DNA of 64,000 nt from Gimesia maris (lineage in GTDB: Bacteria; Planctomycetota; Planctomycetia; Planctomycetales; Planctomycetaceae). Made by a program: the position numbers and the translations under genes. Shown here piece after piece: positions 39,101 to 46,700 of the stretch. The notes under the pieces are model-generated. The model was not told the origin of the DNA. It ran no database searches and worked only from the letters and a program-made list of their open reading frames with translations. Position 1 is the first letter of the stretch. Every line of letters starts with the position of its first letter. The DNA lies in NCBI RefSeq assembly GCF_008298035.1, contig NZ_CP042910.1, positions 5,843,001 through 5,907,000 on the forward strand, given 5' to 3'.

Positions 39101-41617
39101 GATATCAATGCCGTTTACAGCGAAAGTAAAGGGGAAGTTCCCCTGGAAGTCGGCAAAGTCCAGTGTCTGTTGTTCGTTCGTTGTGCCATTCCCCTGGATC
39201 AGGTTGGCAATATCCACGTCAAATCGCATCCGGGATGCGTCGACTGTAATCTGTTGCACATCGGCATCTGCCATTGTGCCTGAATCCAGGAAGATAATAT
39301 CATAACCGTTACCGCTGACCGCGACACTGACGGGTGAACCGGTATAACCCAGTCCCGAGTTATTTGCGATCGTGTTGAGCTCGTTTTGAATCTGCAGTGC
39401 GCCGGCTGTGCTGGGAATCGAAACGTCATAACCAAAAGTGGCTGTTGATCCCAGAAATGTCAGCTGAAAACTACCGAAGGTCGGATCAAATGAACCAAGC
39501 ATTGACAAGTGCTGAATTTCATTGAATTCGATTACAAAGCCATTTGTAAAATCACCCGAGACGATAAAGTCACCTTCAATACCGGTCTTGGTCGTCGCAG
39601 AGAACAGGGCCTGCAGGGCAGCGTCGATATTCGCAGCCATCACAACCGGATCAGAATCAATCAGGATGGGCGCAGTTGTCTCTGTCTGGAACGTAAGCTG
39701 GAATGATCCCCCCGACGGTGTCACAATATTCCCGTCGACATCCTGGAAGGTGATAGTTTGAGGGGCTGGTTTATTCGGATTCGCTCCCTGTGGACCAATC
39801 TCTGCAACCACAAACAGGTTCAACCCGGTAGCATCCAGAACGACCTCTTCTACATTATAATCGTGCATCGTCCCTGAATCCAGGAACAGAATATCAAACC
39901 CGCTTGTAACATCACCAGTAACCTGGATCGGGCTTCCCGTGAAGGGATTTCCTGTACCGTCATTATAAATATTGGCGAGGAAGTTCAGAGCAGTCTGCAG
40001 GTCTGCCGCATTCAGTTGTGTATAATTTTGAGTGAGAGAATTACCTAAAAATGTCAACTGAAAGGTACCAAAAGCGGGTGTACCCGTTACATCGATGTGT
40101 TGAATTTCATCGACATTCCCGCTCGTATCCTGAACTGGAACAACACTGGCAGCGGTGCTGTTGAACCCACTGACATCAACGGTCAGCGGATTAACATTAA
40201 CGCCCCCTGCGGCATTGACGAATTCAATTTCATACCCGTCCTGGAAGTTACCATTGACCAGAACATCGTCGACACCAATGTCACTGAAAGCGGCAACCAT
40301 GGCGGCTTTGACCTGAGATGCAGTCGCGGTCGCCAGAATCCCAGCCGTTGTTTGAGTGACGCCGTTTCCTCCCGTATAGGAGATCGTGAAGGTTCCCCCC
40401 GTGGGCACACCTGCAAAAGTAATCAACTGGACTTCATTCCGGGGCGCTGCAAAATCAATCGTATCTGTCGGCCCGGGAATACCTGCATAAGCCGGCACGC
40501 CGGGAGCACCACCCGTTGGCGTTGGATTGGTTGTTGAAGGTGTGAAATTGATACCGTGCCCAGTGTTGTTGGCAATATTGTTGCCTGAAATTTCACCACT
40601 CAGATCGCCGTCGGTCTGATCGAAGACAATCCCGTCACCACTATTGGCAGTGATGGAGTTTCCGGTAATCGAAACAAACTGATCGACATTATTCAGATTA
40701 AGGCTGACGCCAGCACCGGTTGTATTCCCGGTGATGAAATTCGAATGAATGAACAACTCTGTCAATAATGCTGCTCCACCGGCGGCAGTATCATCAACGG
40801 TGACACTCACCCCCTGAATGCTGTTGTTATTCGTCAGACGCAGTTCTTCTGCAATCGAGTCCACAATATTGACATTGACACCGTCATTACCTGACGAGCC
40901 GGCAATCGTATTATCAGCCATTGTCGTATGTCGCAGAACGGACCCATCGGCGACATCAATCGACACACCATCAATGCTGGAACGACGCAGCGAAGTTTCC
41001 TCGACGGTTGATGCACTCATCGCAACCGTGACACCTGCCCCCGCCTGACCTGACAACGTCGAATCGACGATGTTGAATTCATTGAGAATTACATTAGTCA
41101 GATCGATGTTGAAGGCATTTCCTACGCCGCCCGTAATTGTCGAACTGTCAATCGCGATGGTATCCACCAGCAAGTTGGACAATTCGATATTGATGCCGTT
41201 ACCCGCGGCAGCATTGATCGAAACATTGTCGAATAGAATTGAGAAAGGTACATCGTGCGTATGAGCATCATCCTGGAATTGAAGACCATCCAGATCGATC
41301 GAAACACCATATCCCGTTGTCGTATCGATAGTCAGATTCTCGAAGATGATCGAGTCATACTCGGAAAAGCCGTCGGCATCAGGGTCCAGCACGGAGTTAT
41401 CAATCGTCACCCCCATGCCTGCGGTGAGCTGATTGATGATCAGTGACGTCAGAAGAGTTCGATCTTCGAGTTGCTCGATCGCGATGCGGCGTTGCACCTT
41501 CTGGCGGGCGGATGAAGGAACGCTTCGAAGCTGAAGTCTGCGACGAGGATTTAAAGTTGCCTTACGGCTTTTTTCGAACGCAACTCGCATCGACTCAACC
41601 CAAGATGTCAGTAACAT
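24146..41617 (-). CDS. Giant multidomain surface protein: beta-helix, metzincin-PPC, Calx-beta, cohesin, dockerin
   Basis: About 5,823 residues, starting at ATG 41617 with GGGAG 8 nt upstream. The N-terminus is basic and carries the planctomycete motif IEQLEDRTLLT (47-57). Approximate domains: beta-helix (58-385); seven repeats of about 85-110 residues with NEVQ...GTFxLTF (389-1172); beta-helix (1173-1970); five Ig-like repeats with NFSEDVNGVDLSDF (2056-2630); CSLREA/polymorphic-repeat modules with TLRAAIxEANA and GGGIxN rungs (2633-3890); a metzincin with HEVGHTMGLVHDG (His at 4092) and a PPC domain (3948-4293); three Calx-beta domains (4485-4825); another CSLREA module; a cohesin-like domain (5245-5400); a dockerin with two DxDxxxxxDYRDL loops (5412-5475); a second zinc-peptidase-like domain with HEIGHVLGF (5588); and an acidic tail. 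It is presumably a cell-surface adhesin or matrix protein. Confidence 0.9.
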   Translation of the reverse strand: MLLTSWVESMRVAFEKSRKATLNPRRRLQLRSVPSSARQKVQRRIAIEQLEDRTLLTSLIINQLTAGMGVTIDNSVLDPDADGFSEYDSIIFENLTIDTTTGYGVSIDLDGLQFQDDAHTHDVPFSILFDNVSINAAAGNGINIELSNLLVDTIAIDSSTITGGVGNAFNIDLTNVILNEFNIVDSTLSGQAGAGVTVAMSASTVEETSLRRSSIDGVSIDVADGSVLRHTTMADNTIAGSSGNDGVNVNIVDSIAEELRLTNNNSIQGVSVTVDDTAAGGAALLTELFIHSNFITGNTTGAGVSLNLNNVDQFVSITGNSITANSGDGIVFDQTDGDLSGEISGNNIANNTGHGINFTPSTTNPTPTGGAPGVPAYAGIPGPTDTIDFAAPRNEVQLITFAGVPTGGTFTISYTGGNGVTQTTAGILATATASQVKAAMVAAFSDIGVDDVLVNGNFQDGYEIEFVNAAGGVNVNPLTVDVSGFNSTAASVVPVQDTSGNVDEIQHIDVTGTPAFGTFQLTFLGNSLTQNYTQLNAADLQTALNFLANIYNDGTGNPFTGSPIQVTGDVTSGFDILFLDSGTMHDYNVEEVVLDATGLNLFVVAEIGPQGANPNKPAPQTITFQDVDGNIVTPSGGSFQLTFQTETTAPILIDSDPVVMAANIDAALQALFSATTKTGIEGDFIVSGDFTNGFVIEFNEIQHLSMLGSFDPTFGSFQLTFLGSTATFGYDVSIPSTAGALQIQNELNTIANNSGLGYTGSPVSVAVSGNGYDIIFLDSGTMADADVQQITVDASRMRFDVDIANLIQGNGTTNEQQTLDFADFQGNFPFTFAVNGIDITNPPIGTAFTLTFQGETTQGIVIDSDPAVTAANIDAALEALSIATSGDDFDVTGDFANGFIIEFQGDFANANVPLLVADVFPLDVVGTTLVGNFNISTVNPITGDTTNLEPTVTFDVTTTFDGVGDNEIQRILIPNVPGGGTYSLFVNTVPLEQVVVDYDATAAEVQAALESLSSIGVGNVLVTGSAQTGGFNVEFVGAFRAASPGFVLDIDDSGILIVVPTLTTIAEGTTINEVQEVGVNGTPTAGTFSLTFDGATTGPIAYNADAAAIYAALVALPNLNADDVMVRGDALTGFEIEYTGNLATINTPQVVVDNTNLIGALLTVKTTTVGGYLRGISGNTITGNSGAGIEIDLEMYTSFYGDISSNTISSNNAVGINLVAADPTSLWSVDFSLNVDGNTMDDNTGAGVAVAMQDTATGDISITGNTITSSNNDNNASTPYAGDAIYVDLYGTDVSFEAFNQLRDLTIDGNYLGTDSDGTAGQGNVGHGVGIHIEESTIIDRTQISNNVIANNTADGINFHREDDARVGRAIVDPIVGEERAVMIYSNMITGNSDGIDILAQNGNLTTTDFEIKDNVITTNNRDGVSLHAEADATIFADIINNQILANNRNGIEGTTRTTSYFGTDRRDISGTWIQNTISDNGFHGVRISGRIGNRNMLFIGLDGVDPVTGLDRGNLIEGNARDGIQIAAQQDRVQGNVKIANNSILSNSTGGIELLGESLTSSLDNNLIAFNTGKGVDINSNGQTIFMRNNVITENTSDGLEILAANSISHNEDNFTWTVGIGGSNRTSLTAIGNFIDNNGGRGVDLQTEGQADSDVIFGDGTEAGANRIVSNALEGFYVVTTASTGQDQDANSTATLDATGSVENSHADMVLQINTNYIQDNGVNSGFSANGLILRIGSMAGEHSQYFSHAPGTDAGTGAEGSDELTGTSDGRSNVSVLNNQFEGNYGEDVYIESFTSTVDPNTTQDIWTSPTANPPFRVLSSYEGDPLARLNLEFQGNTGNGLNVTNVGAFYDNSEPDFKSRLNNKVAPNPDGPFTSATRRRNAQRVASRTNLAPFSGGPNDAPTAVGTVANAFLSSPGGPIQITTTTAHGLTSGSVVEITNVFSNETGAFRDISPANGVFYIDVVDAFNFTLRSTEGAILGSVFQNFGTWSYNDNNAFLYPGMGVSTFRIAQGFDGVGNGFQQGDSFLNEINRPGTITGELSFGWDTWIPDDDTFLAPFTSTFLTADISVANADPTNSSISNPFIISFTEDVIGVDISDFVLLRDNVAVALNTSMLTQLDARTFSLDLSSVTGIQGEYQLRLNANGTISDSKYIDPLSPIFGNFPDNYLLFGDVERFTVDTTAPTADIVDVSPDPRSDAAGEVVVNFSEDVNGVDLSDFTITVDGGTPINLASTPATLTQVSGSQFILDLSKVTSLSANYVLTLNSAGSSITDLAGNALAANASDAWVNDTLSPTGSFQSVSNGTVTSVDFTFLEPVTGVDATDFELYRNGSLVPGGVLSVSGAAGNYTVNLDSAVTSLNGVYTLVFLSEQSGVTDASGNVAASSPDAKWTNGTDFTAPTAGIQDVSPDGTALPAGTFDIQVSINFSEPVTGVDDNDGFNYSDFQLIFDDGSGPQILDVPVGTLTGSGSFYILDLSSLILANGDGQYTLNLLGNTGTITDAQGNVFITGATDTWRIGEPELAATIEDIPPVIHTNAGLVSISFDDGISSVAVNGVTLNDFRLTLNGQAIDMATAGVTLTPAAGPASTYTLDLTMVTQVAGTYELTLVSEGSGITGGGNPLLTDVSRSWVNSSTIDLTGADPTNTDRVDDLAGDGIIGDGSAATVTLRAAIQEANALVGSNVIELAAGTYLLGIGGIDEDQSATGDLDIRDNLTIRGQGVGVTIIDGGALDRIFQIFAGITLNLENLTITNGYLTGSDDGAGIRNSGTTTLTNVEVTGNVAEDSAGGINNSGLMVIVDSTISNNTAGGSGGGLRNTGTLQVSRSTISGNTTERDGGALFNAGTGTVTVTNSTFSGNSSDRSGGAIRNTSTLNATNNTMTLNDAGTTGGAVSNTGTANMQNNLVIGNTATVNPELDGSFTSLSGNLTGSIGTATGFGLGDILDVADPTPVLDLNLADNGGPTLTHALLLGSIAIDAGINANTDALEQRGSSRILGSNVDIGAVEYGAFFVNSTLDTVDASPGDGIVADIDGNVTLRAAIMEANALAGDSVIILGAGNYDLTLLGSLENSAATGDLDITDTTGSLTIIGAGIGQTIISAAGLDDRVFDVRSGADLSLQGVTITGGNVIGESGGGIRNVGTLTLVNSLVDGNAAEINGGGILNGELGLQGNLTLTNSDVTNNSAVDGGGIFNNDQSVVTIVDSEVTGNTASSDGGGIFNDLQATVDILRSSISGNTSTEDGGGIYNNDLASLTINDSKVNNNTADQGGAIFNEEAASLTIARTTVSGNTATQDGGGIYNDEGVVSLNAVSILLNTAAFDGGGLYNASAGQITITNGMFDDNSADRDGGAIANFGISLSLNGTIVRDSSAVRNGGGLFNDQEEGTVSLLNASFLNNEAGSGGAIYNQELGVINLDLSDLMNNTASVNGGGIFNTADATINVHRSTVDGNTALYGAGIYNDDVAQLNLIDSTVSNNVASNDGGGLFNNSLVVGDIVNATISGNEALNGAGIYNTEEGAMEITNATVFNNAATTGGGIFNETDGSVSVVNTIIAGNSATVVSSDLMGVFSSNGNNLIGDQAGSSGFTDGVKNDQVNVSPGLGALQDNGGATFTHELLGGSLARDAGNNFYAPTDDQRGFARLFDGDGNGSLIVDIGAFESGYIVTSFEDSVDAAPGDGVSVDSKGRSTLRAAIIEANARTGADTILLGTGVYTLSLFGLNENGALSGDLDITDDLTIIGAGSERTFIDADFLDRIFEIFPDVNVSIRGVTLVNGNVTRVEDGGAILNFGSLTLEDVTIENSLANRGGALFNNGIVAMTDSYFHSNTAIADGGAIFNNDSGTITIDLSTISGNDAENGGGIYNSTGGTLAVNDTTIDGNTATVAGGGVFVSDEVAVGNGEGGSGGSASAPLPGSEYQGEVVVVEEYEEHSIPKYDDGGSEAAILSEAPPFPVSDTFNLSSLPGSNFTIYLDFNGHTTTGTQWNNAFGTIVTPAYDTDGNVGSFSLAEIEVIQRTWLRVAEDFAPFNVNVTTAEPPVSDLIRSDASDTRWGVRVVIGENTWYSPAGGVAYVGSFNDNVDTPTYVFNTSLIGVSEAVSHEVGHTMGLVHDGTSLLEYYDGHGSGSTGWAPIMGVGYYQNLVQWSQGEYTDANNQEDDLSIITTQNGFSYRPDDYGSTISTASNITTGMASGIIERNTDVDYFQFTTTGGDVIIDPFFESPNLDILATLYDSTGTQIQTSNPLGALDASFIGLAAGTYYVSIEGTGEGDVLGTGYSDYGSLGQYTISVSGMPPTVDVIGNVTISNSTISNNFAGTRGGGLLNEDTVDISNVTFSGNEAGKEGGAIHNTGDMTINNTTIYDNITEGTGGGIYSVADTASMSVKNTIVAGNEALVSGFDLAGVFSSLGYNLIGSSGTATGFIDGFNGDIVGTDSQRIDPALSVLQDNGGPTLTHALLAGSRAIDAGDNTDGVSIDQRGATRPTDTTSDIGAFEIVTPTINISDVSQVETNSGTTVFEIVVSLSNANVDEVTVDYETSNGTATAGVDYAFTTGKVTFAPGETTQIIEVIVNGDTTVEDHETFFVNLFNSVGALIGDAQSVGTIYNDEASITISDVTALEGPVGTTTSFNFEVSLTTPVAGVVTVDLQTADGSATLADLDYVQELLQTITFDPDETTKTVTVTVNGDSGIEGDETFTVELSNPSSNATIADSSGLGTIENDDFALLSVSDVTLTEDFDGGATTTFNFTVSLSQGTTSIVEFDIETLDGTATVAGGDFDYDTQHFIFAPMQTSATFSVTVNNDLLDEGIETFFVEISNSLNANILDGLGVGTIIDNGIVVTTFADVVDSGDSVISLREAIDMANTNPGVDNIILLPGTYDMDIAGVNENNNASGDFDILADLNIYGQGSGTTIIDGDQVDRIFHTGTGVTLNLSNMQLINGDADDGGAIYAEGDTSLNQVIFQDNHADYLGGAIVSIGQLDITDAQFLNNHAGFQGGAIYQYTDTATVSRTTFSENSSDGRAGAVYVASGATFDVSQSLFYANNAGSRGGAIFNEGIVTSTNATFSGNHAGSRGGAIFNTGTLSLLNNTLTLNTADQTGGGISNDSAVNSSATVTMTNTIVAGNIGFLGNPDLGGDYVTLTSFNNLIGDIGAATGLTDGVNGNIIGTLAAPIDPKLGILLDNGGPTKTHSLLFGSQAIDAGLNGSAPLVDQRGDVRPVDGDLSGTATADIGAVEVQSPPPAPLFGTGGDSSVADENTNIQISVVKQKTVVSSNGHTAALPGNEDWIQEWDSFWVEVWVDTASGFGISDVLTDIAYNTAYFSATSVEFGSNFTFNKTVVIDDAAGVVRNLGGSTLAANVGGTGYALLARIKFESLAGDQVDVDPADLTIEPLQLGLEIQNAKIDVSGVGEVTVNVGALPETDLYPVIYDIDDNNAIDYRDLIFFTSAYNQNVFNATSPYASALDFDKSGKVDYRDLIALAGNYGKKKSGNTQINYPANFGQKWVGNQLEVASGDDSVDQVIEAAIDTWETALGVENLDVQVVVHDFGTAQLGSGQSTEYSVDGIPVGGRVVIDDDANGLGWHVDVTDLPTGGAYDLYTVLLHEIGHVLGFTRYFSGFGSLVEESGGDLVFVGSDFTVALDSTGLHVDDPAYADDLMSDTLDPGIRKTISDVNVQMLLEAYASAQAGSGSGGGAAPIFGTNNVPTEEIAEPVLIQSQEAAQTFVEQSSMSLVAPAVIKSTEEEDTNTGIQQTATFDVFQPTVFSDNQVADEIELDTSLFEDLYSSSEFEDALMDSDTDDRQLVFTHAENDLEWGLDDEIIGEQESIDDAFTNWEGPLL

Positions 41618-42458
41618 CTGCTGTCTCCCATAAACTCTAATTTGCCATGGCATTTTACTGAAATTCGAGCAGGAAATCACATCCCACTTCTCTTATTTCA
41701 GAACAAACTTGAATGCCATTCTGTTGTATTGTTAGTTGTCAATTTTCTAATTCAGTTCAACGATTTCTGCCTGCAGACTACCCGACACAGAACATTCGAA
41801 TACTCTCTCTCATCGCGTAAAACCTGCCTGTTTACAGAATTCCAGTCTTTGATGCTAAAAACTAGTCTGAACCGATGTCAAAGAAATTTGCACAAAATAG
41901 GTAAATTATAACTGGTGTATTCCACTTATAACAATCATGCCAGCACATTCGGAATTCCAGTCTCACCAGATGTTTATCTGGAGCAGGTACACCTGAAATA
42001 CCAATCCGTTCCCCACAGTAACTCGAAAATCTCACATAACTGACGAATGGCAATCTAAAAACTAACGATGATTCGCTTCGTCTGTGCAGCATTTTCATTT
42101 TTTTTTAATATTCATAACTATATTTATTTCAGGTATTTATGATTTCCTGTCTCCAGAGAACCGCCGAAAATTGACTGATTTTCACTATTAAAGCCACTAT
42201 ACAATTGCATCATTTATTCCGAAAAATCGGACTGTTTTTGCAAGATATACCGTTTTTAATGGTCTTCATCACAGAACTGAGCCGATCAATTATGACAGCA
42301 GGTTGTCTACACACAGATCCCCTCGCTGCTGTACTTACGAACAAAAATGCTCTGAGATCACAATTTGTGCTTTGTCGGAGAGGTTAGTTTTTAATTAGCA
42401 TCTTTCGGTCGGCCGAGTCAGTGCGATTCTGCAGAGACCGAAATGGAGAGATTGAGCT
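41618..42458. other. Shared regulatory gap between giant gene and beta-barrel gene
   Basis: An 841-bp AT-rich stretch without a credible ORF. It contains a minus-strand promoter candidate (41905-41934), two small adjacent hairpins (CCAGAT/ATCTGG and CAGGT/ACCTG, about 41967-41995), and a T-rich block near 42095-42125. It must hold the control regions of two divergent surface-protein genes. Confidence 0.5.
41905..41934 (-). promoter_or_regulatory. Promoter candidate for the giant gene
   Basis: Read on the minus strand: TTGTTA (-35), an 18-bp spacer and a perfect TATAAT (-10). Transcription would start near 41898, giving a leader of about 280 nt before the ATG at 41617. Confidence 0.35.
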
Positions 42459-43685
42459 ATGAGAACGAACGGATTCGTTGGCTTGATGATTGCGGGAATC
42501 TGCTGTTTTTCGACGCAGATACTTTATTCTCAGTCAGATTTCCCAGTCGAACCATCAAATGAAACTGAAGGTGTCTTCAGAATTTCAAATACGTCAAATT
42601 ATGATGGTCCAGCAGTCGACGCCGTTTCTTTTGCGCCGTCCTCTCCGAGAACCTCAGATTTATCTCCGATCGCCATGCCGGAAGGGGGACAGTATACCTC
42701 AACCGAATATTACGGTGGTGGAGGTGAATACTACGGCCCCTTCGAAGAATACTCCCAGGGTGACTGGATTGATGATCCTTACCTTGAGGATACGACCTAT
42801 GAACGGCTGGGAATTATCGCTGGTGCGGCTGCCGTCTTCGTGAAACCCGGTTTCGATACGGATACCGCATTTCAGACTGAAGATCAGTCGGGTATGGCCA
42901 CAATCACGACCTCAAATGATTTTCCTTACAACTATCAATCTGCTCCCCGCATCAACCTGGGACTGATTGATAACGAAGGGCTCAGTGCCCAGGTTCGCTG
43001 GTTCCAGTTTGAAGACGACTCTTCCAATGGTGCCACCGCAGCAAACAATTTCATCTTCTACAATGGCCTGCCTACTCAAACCGCCATTGGTGGTATTCGT
43101 GCAGGTGGCCAGGCAGGAGACTTCATCCAGACATCCAGCAATATCAAACTTTATACGATTGATGTTGATTTGAGTCAGGAATTAAATTTTGAACGCTGGC
43201 AGACCACATTCGGCGGCGGTTACCGTCACGCGTCTGTGAGCCAGCAATACAGTGCAGTTGGTACTGCCAGTGGTGCAGCGGTCTCTTCCAATGCGGGACA
43301 TCGGTTCGACGGAAATGGTATCGTGGTCTTTGGTGAAGCACGCCGTCCATTAGGATTGTTTGATCGCCGCACCAAAGGAACTTCCAGCCTGTCATTCATT
43401 ACCAGTGCAAAATACGCTGCACTCTGGGGTAATTCGAAATATGCTGCAGAAGACCAGACTCCAGGGCCTGTCACGGCAACCGCACAAACCACTTCGAAGA
43501 AATCACTGAGTATCACAGAAGTTCAAGTCGGTATGCAGGCAGACTTTGTCCTGCAGACCGGAGCCCTTGTCTGGGTGCGAGCCGCCTGGGATGGCATGTG
43601 GTGGCGTGGCGCCGGTTCGGCTGCCAGCTCATCGGGCGACCTGAGCCTGCTCGGTGGATCGATCACTCTGGGAATGGACTGGTAA
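42459..43685 (+). CDS. Outer-membrane beta-barrel protein, function unknown
   Basis: A 408-residue protein with a signal peptide (about 1-25, ILYSQS). Residues 25-105 are a Ser/Pro/Gly/Tyr-rich low-complexity part (EYYGGGGEYYGPFEEY). From about 115 on, alternating strands such as RINLGLIDN, LSAQVRWFQFEDD, LYTIDVDLSQEL, WQTTFGGGYRHASV and VWVRAAWDGMWW suggest a barrel, and the chain ends in LGMDW, an aromatic C-terminus typical of outer-membrane proteins. It resembles planctomycete proteins loosely related to the Lpg1974-type pore family, but I cannot assign it firmly. GGAGAG lies 8 nt before the ATG. It is divergent from the giant surface-protein gene and followed by a good terminator. Confidence 0.75.
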   Translation: MRTNGFVGLMIAGICCFSTQILYSQSDFPVEPSNETEGVFRISNTSNYDGPAVDAVSFAPSSPRTSDLSPIAMPEGGQYTSTEYYGGGGEYYGPFEEYSQGDWIDDPYLEDTTYERLGIIAGAAAVFVKPGFDTDTAFQTEDQSGMATITTSNDFPYNYQSAPRINLGLIDNEGLSAQVRWFQFEDDSSNGATAANNFIFYNGLPTQTAIGGIRAGGQAGDFIQTSSNIKLYTIDVDLSQELNFERWQTTFGGGYRHASVSQQYSAVGTASGAAVSSNAGHRFDGNGIVVFGEARRPLGLFDRRTKGTSSLSFITSAKYAALWGNSKYAAEDQTPGPVTATAQTTSKKSLSITEVQVGMQADFVLQTGALVWVRAAWDGMWWRGAGSAASSSGDLSLLGGSITLGMDW

Positions 43686-43718
43686 ACCAAACCACCCTGA
43701 GAAACAGCAATTACGATA

Positions 43719-43756
43719 ACAGCCCCGCCAGTGATACACTGACAGGGCTGTTTTTA
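43719..43756 (+). terminator. Hairpin terminator after the beta-barrel gene
   Basis: AACAGCCC (43719-43726) pairs with GGGCTGTT, with an inner CAGTG/CACTG stem, followed by TTTTTATT. It lies between two convergent genes. Confidence 0.8.
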
Positions 43757-43771
43757 TTTCTGGCCGGGGAT

Positions 43772-46700
43772 TTACTTTTCCGACGGAGCTTCCAGCGTTT
43801 TGATAAACTGCAGTAGATCAGCCATCTGCTGAGGACTGATCTCTTTTTCCAGACCGTTCGGCATCAGAGACACACCATTGGACAGCAGCGTATCAATGTT
43901 GTTCCGCAAGATGATGTCTTCCTTGCCTTCGGCCCTGCGAATGGTGTAGCTGGTTGCAGTTTCTGCCGCAATAATACCCGTGTACAATTTCCCCTGCTCC
44001 GTCACAATCGTGTAGGCATTGTAATTGGATTGTGCTTCCCGACTGGGATCCAGAATCGCAATCAACAGGTCATTGTCAGACTTGTTCTTGGTGGTTGCCA
44101 GATTGGGACCGACATTATGCCCCTTGTCACCCACCTTATGACAGGCGGCACAATTCTTCATATAGACTTTCTGACCATTGACGGTATCCCCCTTGAGCTC
44201 CAGAGCCGCTTCATAACTGCGAACGATCTTCGCACGGTCGCTGTTGACTTCACCGCCGACCACCTTCTGTGCCCGTTTGCGAATCCCTTTGTCTGGATGA
44301 TTCAGCAGCAGGTCTTTTTTATCTCGTGACAACTCATTCAGCTTGACTTGTTTGCCCTGAATGGCTTTCAGCAGACTGTCGATGCGAGCAGAAGATCCGA
44401 GCAGCGCATCTACGACATCTGCTCGCACAGCAGGACTGAAGGCAGACCAGTTTTCCAATAGCGCCCCACTCACATCCGGATGATCCATCCGCGATAACGA
44501 GGCTACAGCAGCTTCCTGAATTTTCGGCGACGAACGAGGGTTCAACACCTCAGCCAACACGTCTCCCGAGACACTGAAGTCAAAGAAACCAAGCAGTCGA
44601 ATGGCGGCCACCCTGTCGGCAACCGGCTTGTCTTCCTCCGCAACCATCGCAACTGCATCGGCAATCGTTTTATCAAATCGCTGCTTGACAGCAGGGGCCA
44701 GTTTCGGGTCTTTCAGCAGCGTCGCCAGTGAAGCGCCGCGACGTCCCAGGCCTTCACCTAAAGCTCCCAGAACCAGTTGTTTTTCCGACAGTGAAACAGC
44801 ATCATTTGAGACAAATTCCAGCACGGTCAAAGCATCAGTCGTATCTTTTTTTGCTCCTGATATCCGCAACAGTTCAATCACCAAAGACCGTTTCCCGCCC
44901 GACAGTTTTCCTTCCGCGGCCTTTAAGAAATTGACTGCCAGTGGCCCTGCAATCTGCGCGGATGAGGTCAAGACGGCTACCTGCATATCGCCATCATAAT
45001 TGGGTGAATCAACCAGTTTGGTTAAGCCGGTGATCGCAGCCTGATTGTCAAATTCACCCAGTGAGAACGCCAGTTGCAACTGGACGCGATAACTGGGATC
45101 TGAAGTCAACGCCAGTACTGCCTTTGAAAGTTCAGGACTGTCCTGTGCCTGCTTTTCAGACAGACGGATGGCGTGTTCGCGAATTCCGGCATGGGGATCT
45201 TTCAGGGCCTTTAACAACAGATCTGCCTCCAAGGCATTTAATCCATCCAGGGTCCACAAAGCGTGCAGGCGTCCCAGAGGCTGTGTTGACGTTTCAAACA
45301 GTTTGACCAGGTAAGGCACAGCAGTCTGATCCTGTCGTTCCCAGATCAGCCGTTGAGCCGTTTCCCGGTTCCAGACATTGGGGGATTCCAGCTGTTGAAC
45401 CAGTTGTTCGACTGACATTTCCCCCAGTTTCTGCACTGGAAATTGATTTCCCTGAGGATGAACCAGACGATAAATCCGCCCGCGATCATGTCCACTTTCC
45501 AGATCCAGATGACGTTTGATATCTTCGGGAATTGAAAACGGATGTTCGATTGTTTCACGATACATGTCGAGCACCCAGAGTGTTCCATCAGGGGCATTCA
45601 CAAAATTCACAGGACGAAACCAGTTATCATTGGATGTAATAAATTCGGTCTGCTCATCCGCACGGGTTGCCACATAAGTGGCACCATTTTCATCCATCGT
45701 CTTACGATGAATCAGGTTTCCTCCCACATCACCGATAAACGCATTCCCCTGATATTTTTTCGGATAGGCACTGCCCCGATAAATTGTCACGCCGGTTGCT
45801 GAAGTAAAGAACCCCGTCGCAACCAGTTCCGTGGGGGAAAGACGTTTGCGAAAATTGGGATCGGCAGCCCGCCGCGCCGTACGAACGACACGATAAGGTT
45901 CGGGGGGACTTCGGCGGAACACAGGGGCAGCAGCCCCTTTCCGTGCTGCAGTTCGCAGGACTCCAGGAACCGCCAGATATTCATTCCGCTTCAGATAATG
46001 GCTGGGATAGACGACGTGTTGAATATGATTACTGTTGCTGCAGACGAATCGATTGCCCCAGTCATCCATGGAATGACCGAATTGAGAACCACCGGAAACG
46101 GGCTCCAGCGCTCTGGTTTTCGGGTTCAGTTTCAGATCGCGGCGACCGGAAGGGATGACTTCTTTGCCGTCCTTGAGAATCGAACCACCATTGGTACCGC
46201 CGGCGAAATAAATGTGGTTATCCAGGCTCCATTTCAGATTATTCGCCAGACCCTGCACATTATTCGTTTTCAGCCCCGTGAAGACCGTCTCGCGAATATC
46301 CGCCTTGTCATCACCGTCTGTATCTTTGAAATAATAAATATTGGGGGGAGCAATCACATAGACGCCACCATCATAGCAGCAGACGGATGTCGGCCAGGTA
46401 ATGGTGTCGGCAAAGACAATGCTCTTGTCCATTTTGCCATCGCCGGTGGTGTCTTTTAACAGGCGGATTACGCCCGCATTTTTTCTGACCGGCCGATCGA
46501 AGTAATCGGGCACCTGATCCGGCAGATAAGGATAGCCTCGCATTTCTGCGACAAACAGCTGACCGTTTTCATCAAAACAGGCATCGACGGGATCCATCAC
46601 ATCCGGTTCAGAGGCGACCAGTTCCAGCTGAAATCCCTGCTCGAGCTTGAAACCTTTCAGACTCTCCTGGGGTGACGTCGCGGGGATACGCTTCAGGCGT

